A stretch of DNA of 64,000 bases from RFSX01 sp964591455 (GTDB lineage Bacteria; Bacteroidota; Bacteroidia; Chitinophagales; Saprospiraceae), in contig CAZQDZ010000014.1 in assembly GCA_964591455.1 (NCBI GenBank), positions 34,303-98,302 on the forward strand, read 5' to 3'. Under the pieces are notes generated by a model. The model was not told where the DNA came from. It saw only the letters and a list, made by a program, of their open reading frames with translations, and made no database searches. Positions 62,322-64,000 of this stretch are shown here, piece by piece (position 1 is the stretch's first letter; each line of letters begins with the position of its first letter). A program made the translations under genes and the position numbers.

Positions 62322-62468
62322 GAGAGGTCTGCTGCATTTTTGTCATTTCGACTTAGTTAATTGACCTTCAATTCAGAAGAGTGATGACAAATGTATCTTT
62401 GGCCTTGCTCATGTATAAAGTGGCCGTCTCTCGGTATAGTGTATAATTACCTGCATTCGACTATGGTC

Positions 62469-62550
62469 TCCATGAACGATAATCTGAAGAGTGGTACGGC
62501 TGCATTTGCAGTTTGTCCGAAGGGTACATTATCACAGGTTTGTTCATGGA
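62469..62550 (+). ncRNA. Candidate bridge RNA core of the IS110 element
   Basis: Nested complementary segments fold this region into an extended structure. TCCATGAAC (62469-62477) pairs with GTTCATGGA (62542-62550), GATAAT (62478-62483) with ATTATC (62528-62533), CGG (62497-62499) with CCG (62517-62519), and CTGCA (62500-62504) with TGCAG (62507-62511). Large internal loops separate the stems, as in IS110 bridge RNAs, which are encoded in this position upstream of the transposase. The RNA probably extends further 5', towards about 62380. Confidence 0.45.
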
Positions 62551-62585
62551 CGTGAGTTTTTTTTGAATCATTAAAATTTTTTAAG

Positions 62586-63863
62586 ATGAAGCTCATACAT
62601 AATGGTGCAGCTGGGATTGACATTGGATCTGAGAAACTCTTTGTAAGCATTGGTGATGGAAAGGTCGTTTCCTTTGGCACCTTTACAGAAGACTTGGGGT
62701 TTCTTAGGGATTATCTGCTGAGTAATTCCATCAATACGGTAGCCATGGAGGCAACTGGTATTTACTGGGTCAACCTTCACGAAGTGTTAACCGAAGCTGG
62801 CATTGATGTTTGGCTGGTAGACGGCAAGTCTACCAAACAAGTCCCAGGAAGAAAGACCGATGTCAAGGATTGTCAATGGATAAGGCAGTTGCATTCCTAT
62901 GGATTACTGAGCAGGTGTCATGTGTCCACAGGAGACATAAGGACTTTAAGAGATTATCAAAGATTGAGAGAAGATCATCTGGAGATGAAAGCCATGTCGG
63001 TGAACCATATGCAGAAGGCGCTGGTGAACATGAATGTGAGGTTGGTCCAGGTCATCAGCCAAATCCATGGCAAGAGCGGCCTAGCCATCATTGATGCCAT
63101 ACTGGCTGGAAAAAGAGATGTGAATTATCTGATGAGTCTATGCCACAAGAGAATCTTAAACAATAAAAGCGAGGAACTGAGCAAGGCACTTAGAGGGAGA
63201 TATACTGACATAGGTCTCTTCAGTTTGGAACAAGCCAGACAGACTTACAAGTTCTATGAAGGTCAGATTAAAAACTGCGACACAGAAATTGAAAAGCTAC
63301 TCAAAAAAATCAACAAAGGAAATAAGCCACCTCAGAATCCAAAGAAAAGGAAATATCTCAAGGGCAATGCACCAGACATTGCTGAACTCGGCAATCATCT
63401 CTTGATGGTCTTTGCGGGAAAGGAGGCCACCGACATCCCTGGCATCACTGATTACACTTGGCTACAACTTTATGGCGAACTAGGTAGTGACCTGAGCAAA
63501 TGGAAAACTGAAAAACACTTTACGTCGTGGCTTGGTCTTGCTCCTGGCCAGAACAACTCAGGAAAAAAGAAGAGCTCCAAAAACAGAGGCAAACCTAGAG
63601 TGGGACAGATATTCAGAGTAATAGCACAAGGACTGATTAACAGTAAGAAGATTGCTATAGGTGCCTTTGGCAGAAGATTGAGAAGTAGAAAAGGACCTAA
63701 AGTTGCAATAAAGGCAATGGCAAGAAAACTGGCAGTACTTTATTGGAGACTTATGGTAAAAGGGAAAGAATATATGGAGAAAGGAGTTGAACATTATCAA
63801 ATGCTGCTAAAGAAAAATAAAGAACTTGCATTGATTAGACTTGCTAGGGAGCTTGGAGCTTGA
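62586..63863 (+). CDS. IS110-family transposase (DEDD recombinase)
   Basis: The 425-residue protein has an N-terminal RuvC-like DEDD domain: GIDIGSEKLFVSIGDGK (first Asp), AMEATGIYW (Glu) and PGRKTDVKDCQWI (two Asp). A coiled-coil-like middle follows. The C-terminal Transposase_20 domain includes DIPGITDYTWLQLYGELG, SWLGLAPGQNNSGKK (the candidate catalytic Ser in SGKK) and a very basic tail. All motifs are present and the frame is intact, so the element may be active. Full-length IS110 transposases are usually 300-450 residues. The gene follows the O-methyltransferase by 264 bases, which hold the element's left end. Confidence 0.95.
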   Translation: MKLIHNGAAGIDIGSEKLFVSIGDGKVVSFGTFTEDLGFLRDYLLSNSINTVAMEATGIYWVNLHEVLTEAGIDVWLVDGKSTKQVPGRKTDVKDCQWIRQLHSYGLLSRCHVSTGDIRTLRDYQRLREDHLEMKAMSVNHMQKALVNMNVRLVQVISQIHGKSGLAIIDAILAGKRDVNYLMSLCHKRILNNKSEELSKALRGRYTDIGLFSLEQARQTYKFYEGQIKNCDTEIEKLLKKINKGNKPPQNPKKRKYLKGNAPDIAELGNHLLMVFAGKEATDIPGITDYTWLQLYGELGSDLSKWKTEKHFTSWLGLAPGQNNSGKKKSSKNRGKPRVGQIFRVIAQGLINSKKIAIGAFGRRLRSRKGPKVAIKAMARKLAVLYWRLMVKGKEYMEKGVEHYQMLLKKNKELALIRLARELGA

Positions 63864-64000
63864 TGTCAAGGTAGTCTACTGAGTTTTTGTCATGGGTACC
63901 GACTGTAAGGAGCGGAGAAATCTTTTAACTTGATAACTAAAATGGAGGAATAGTTCATTTAAGTGTGTCTTTATGATTAAATAGTACAATTCCTACTTTT

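Larger units (their letters stand above)
62337..63893 (+). mobile_element. IS110-family insertion sequence (boundaries tentative)
   Basis: The IS110 transposase at 62586-63863 is preceded by about 250 non-coding bases. The 10-mer TTTTTGTCAT occurs at 62337-62346 and 63884-63893 in direct orientation, giving a roughly 1.55-kb element, within the usual IS110 range. IS110 elements lack terminal inverted repeats and carry short direct core repeats at both ends, so this fits, but the exact ends are unproven. The longer non-coding segment on the transposase 5' side fits the IS110 rather than the IS1111 subgroup. Confidence 0.55.

Overview
The window looks like a chromosomal segment of an AT-rich member of the Bacteroidota, most likely the class Saprospiria. 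The reasons are several proteins ending in a type IX secretion (T9SS) type A sorting domain, Bacteroidota-style -7 boxes (TAnnTTTG) with no clear Shine-Dalgarno sequences, and very large secreted proteins built from HYR-like, SdrD-B-like, SprB-like, DUF11-like and dockerin-like modules. The taxonomic placement is inferred from gene content only.

Layout. Positions 1-1744 hold the 3' part of a BNR/Asp-box beta-propeller protein with a T9SS sorting tail. Positions 1822-7652 (minus strand) carry a tail-specific protease (Ctp/Prc), an OmpA-family protein and UvrB. Positions 7765-10419 carry an NTF2/SnoaL-like protein, a 50-residue basic protein on the opposite strand, and an MsbA-type ABC exporter.

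Positions 10450-57602 are the core of the window. Five co-oriented genes each encode a secreted protein ending in the same roughly 1,300-residue cassette: Cys-rich start module, HYR-like domains, dockerin-like pair, cohesin-like beta-sandwich, T9SS type A tail. Three consist of little more than the cassette (1465, 1358 and 1347 residues). Two are giants (5537 and 5190 residues) in which long repeat arrays precede it. One giant carries duplicated beta-propellers and thirteen DUF11-like repeats joined by acidic linkers. The other carries a DUF4347 domain, a duplicated unknown module, 23 four-cysteine Ca-loop repeats (17 of them in exact 156-bp register), HYR domains, a lamin-tail-like domain and a P/Homo B domain. 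Three of the five genes share an upstream dyad (AACATATT-N12-AATATGTT) overlapping a -7-like box, a fourth has a degenerate copy, and four have long leaders with nested hairpins. Mosaic near-identity between two of the cassettes indicates recent gene conversion or duplication.

Positions 57844-60624 (minus strand) form a tight four-gene run: peroxiredoxin, ClpS, Aat (both N-degron pathway components) and an M16 peptidase. Positions 60780-62321 carry an EamA transporter and an O-methyltransferase. From about 62337 to the window end lies an IS110-family element whose upstream non-coding end can fold into a nested structure resembling a bridge RNA.

The most interesting candidate system is the five-protein dockerin/cohesin surface array. 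Every member carries both a dockerin-like and a cohesin-like module plus a T9SS tail, so the proteins could join one another into a cell-surface lattice. The domain calls come from reading the sequence; the assembly model is inference.
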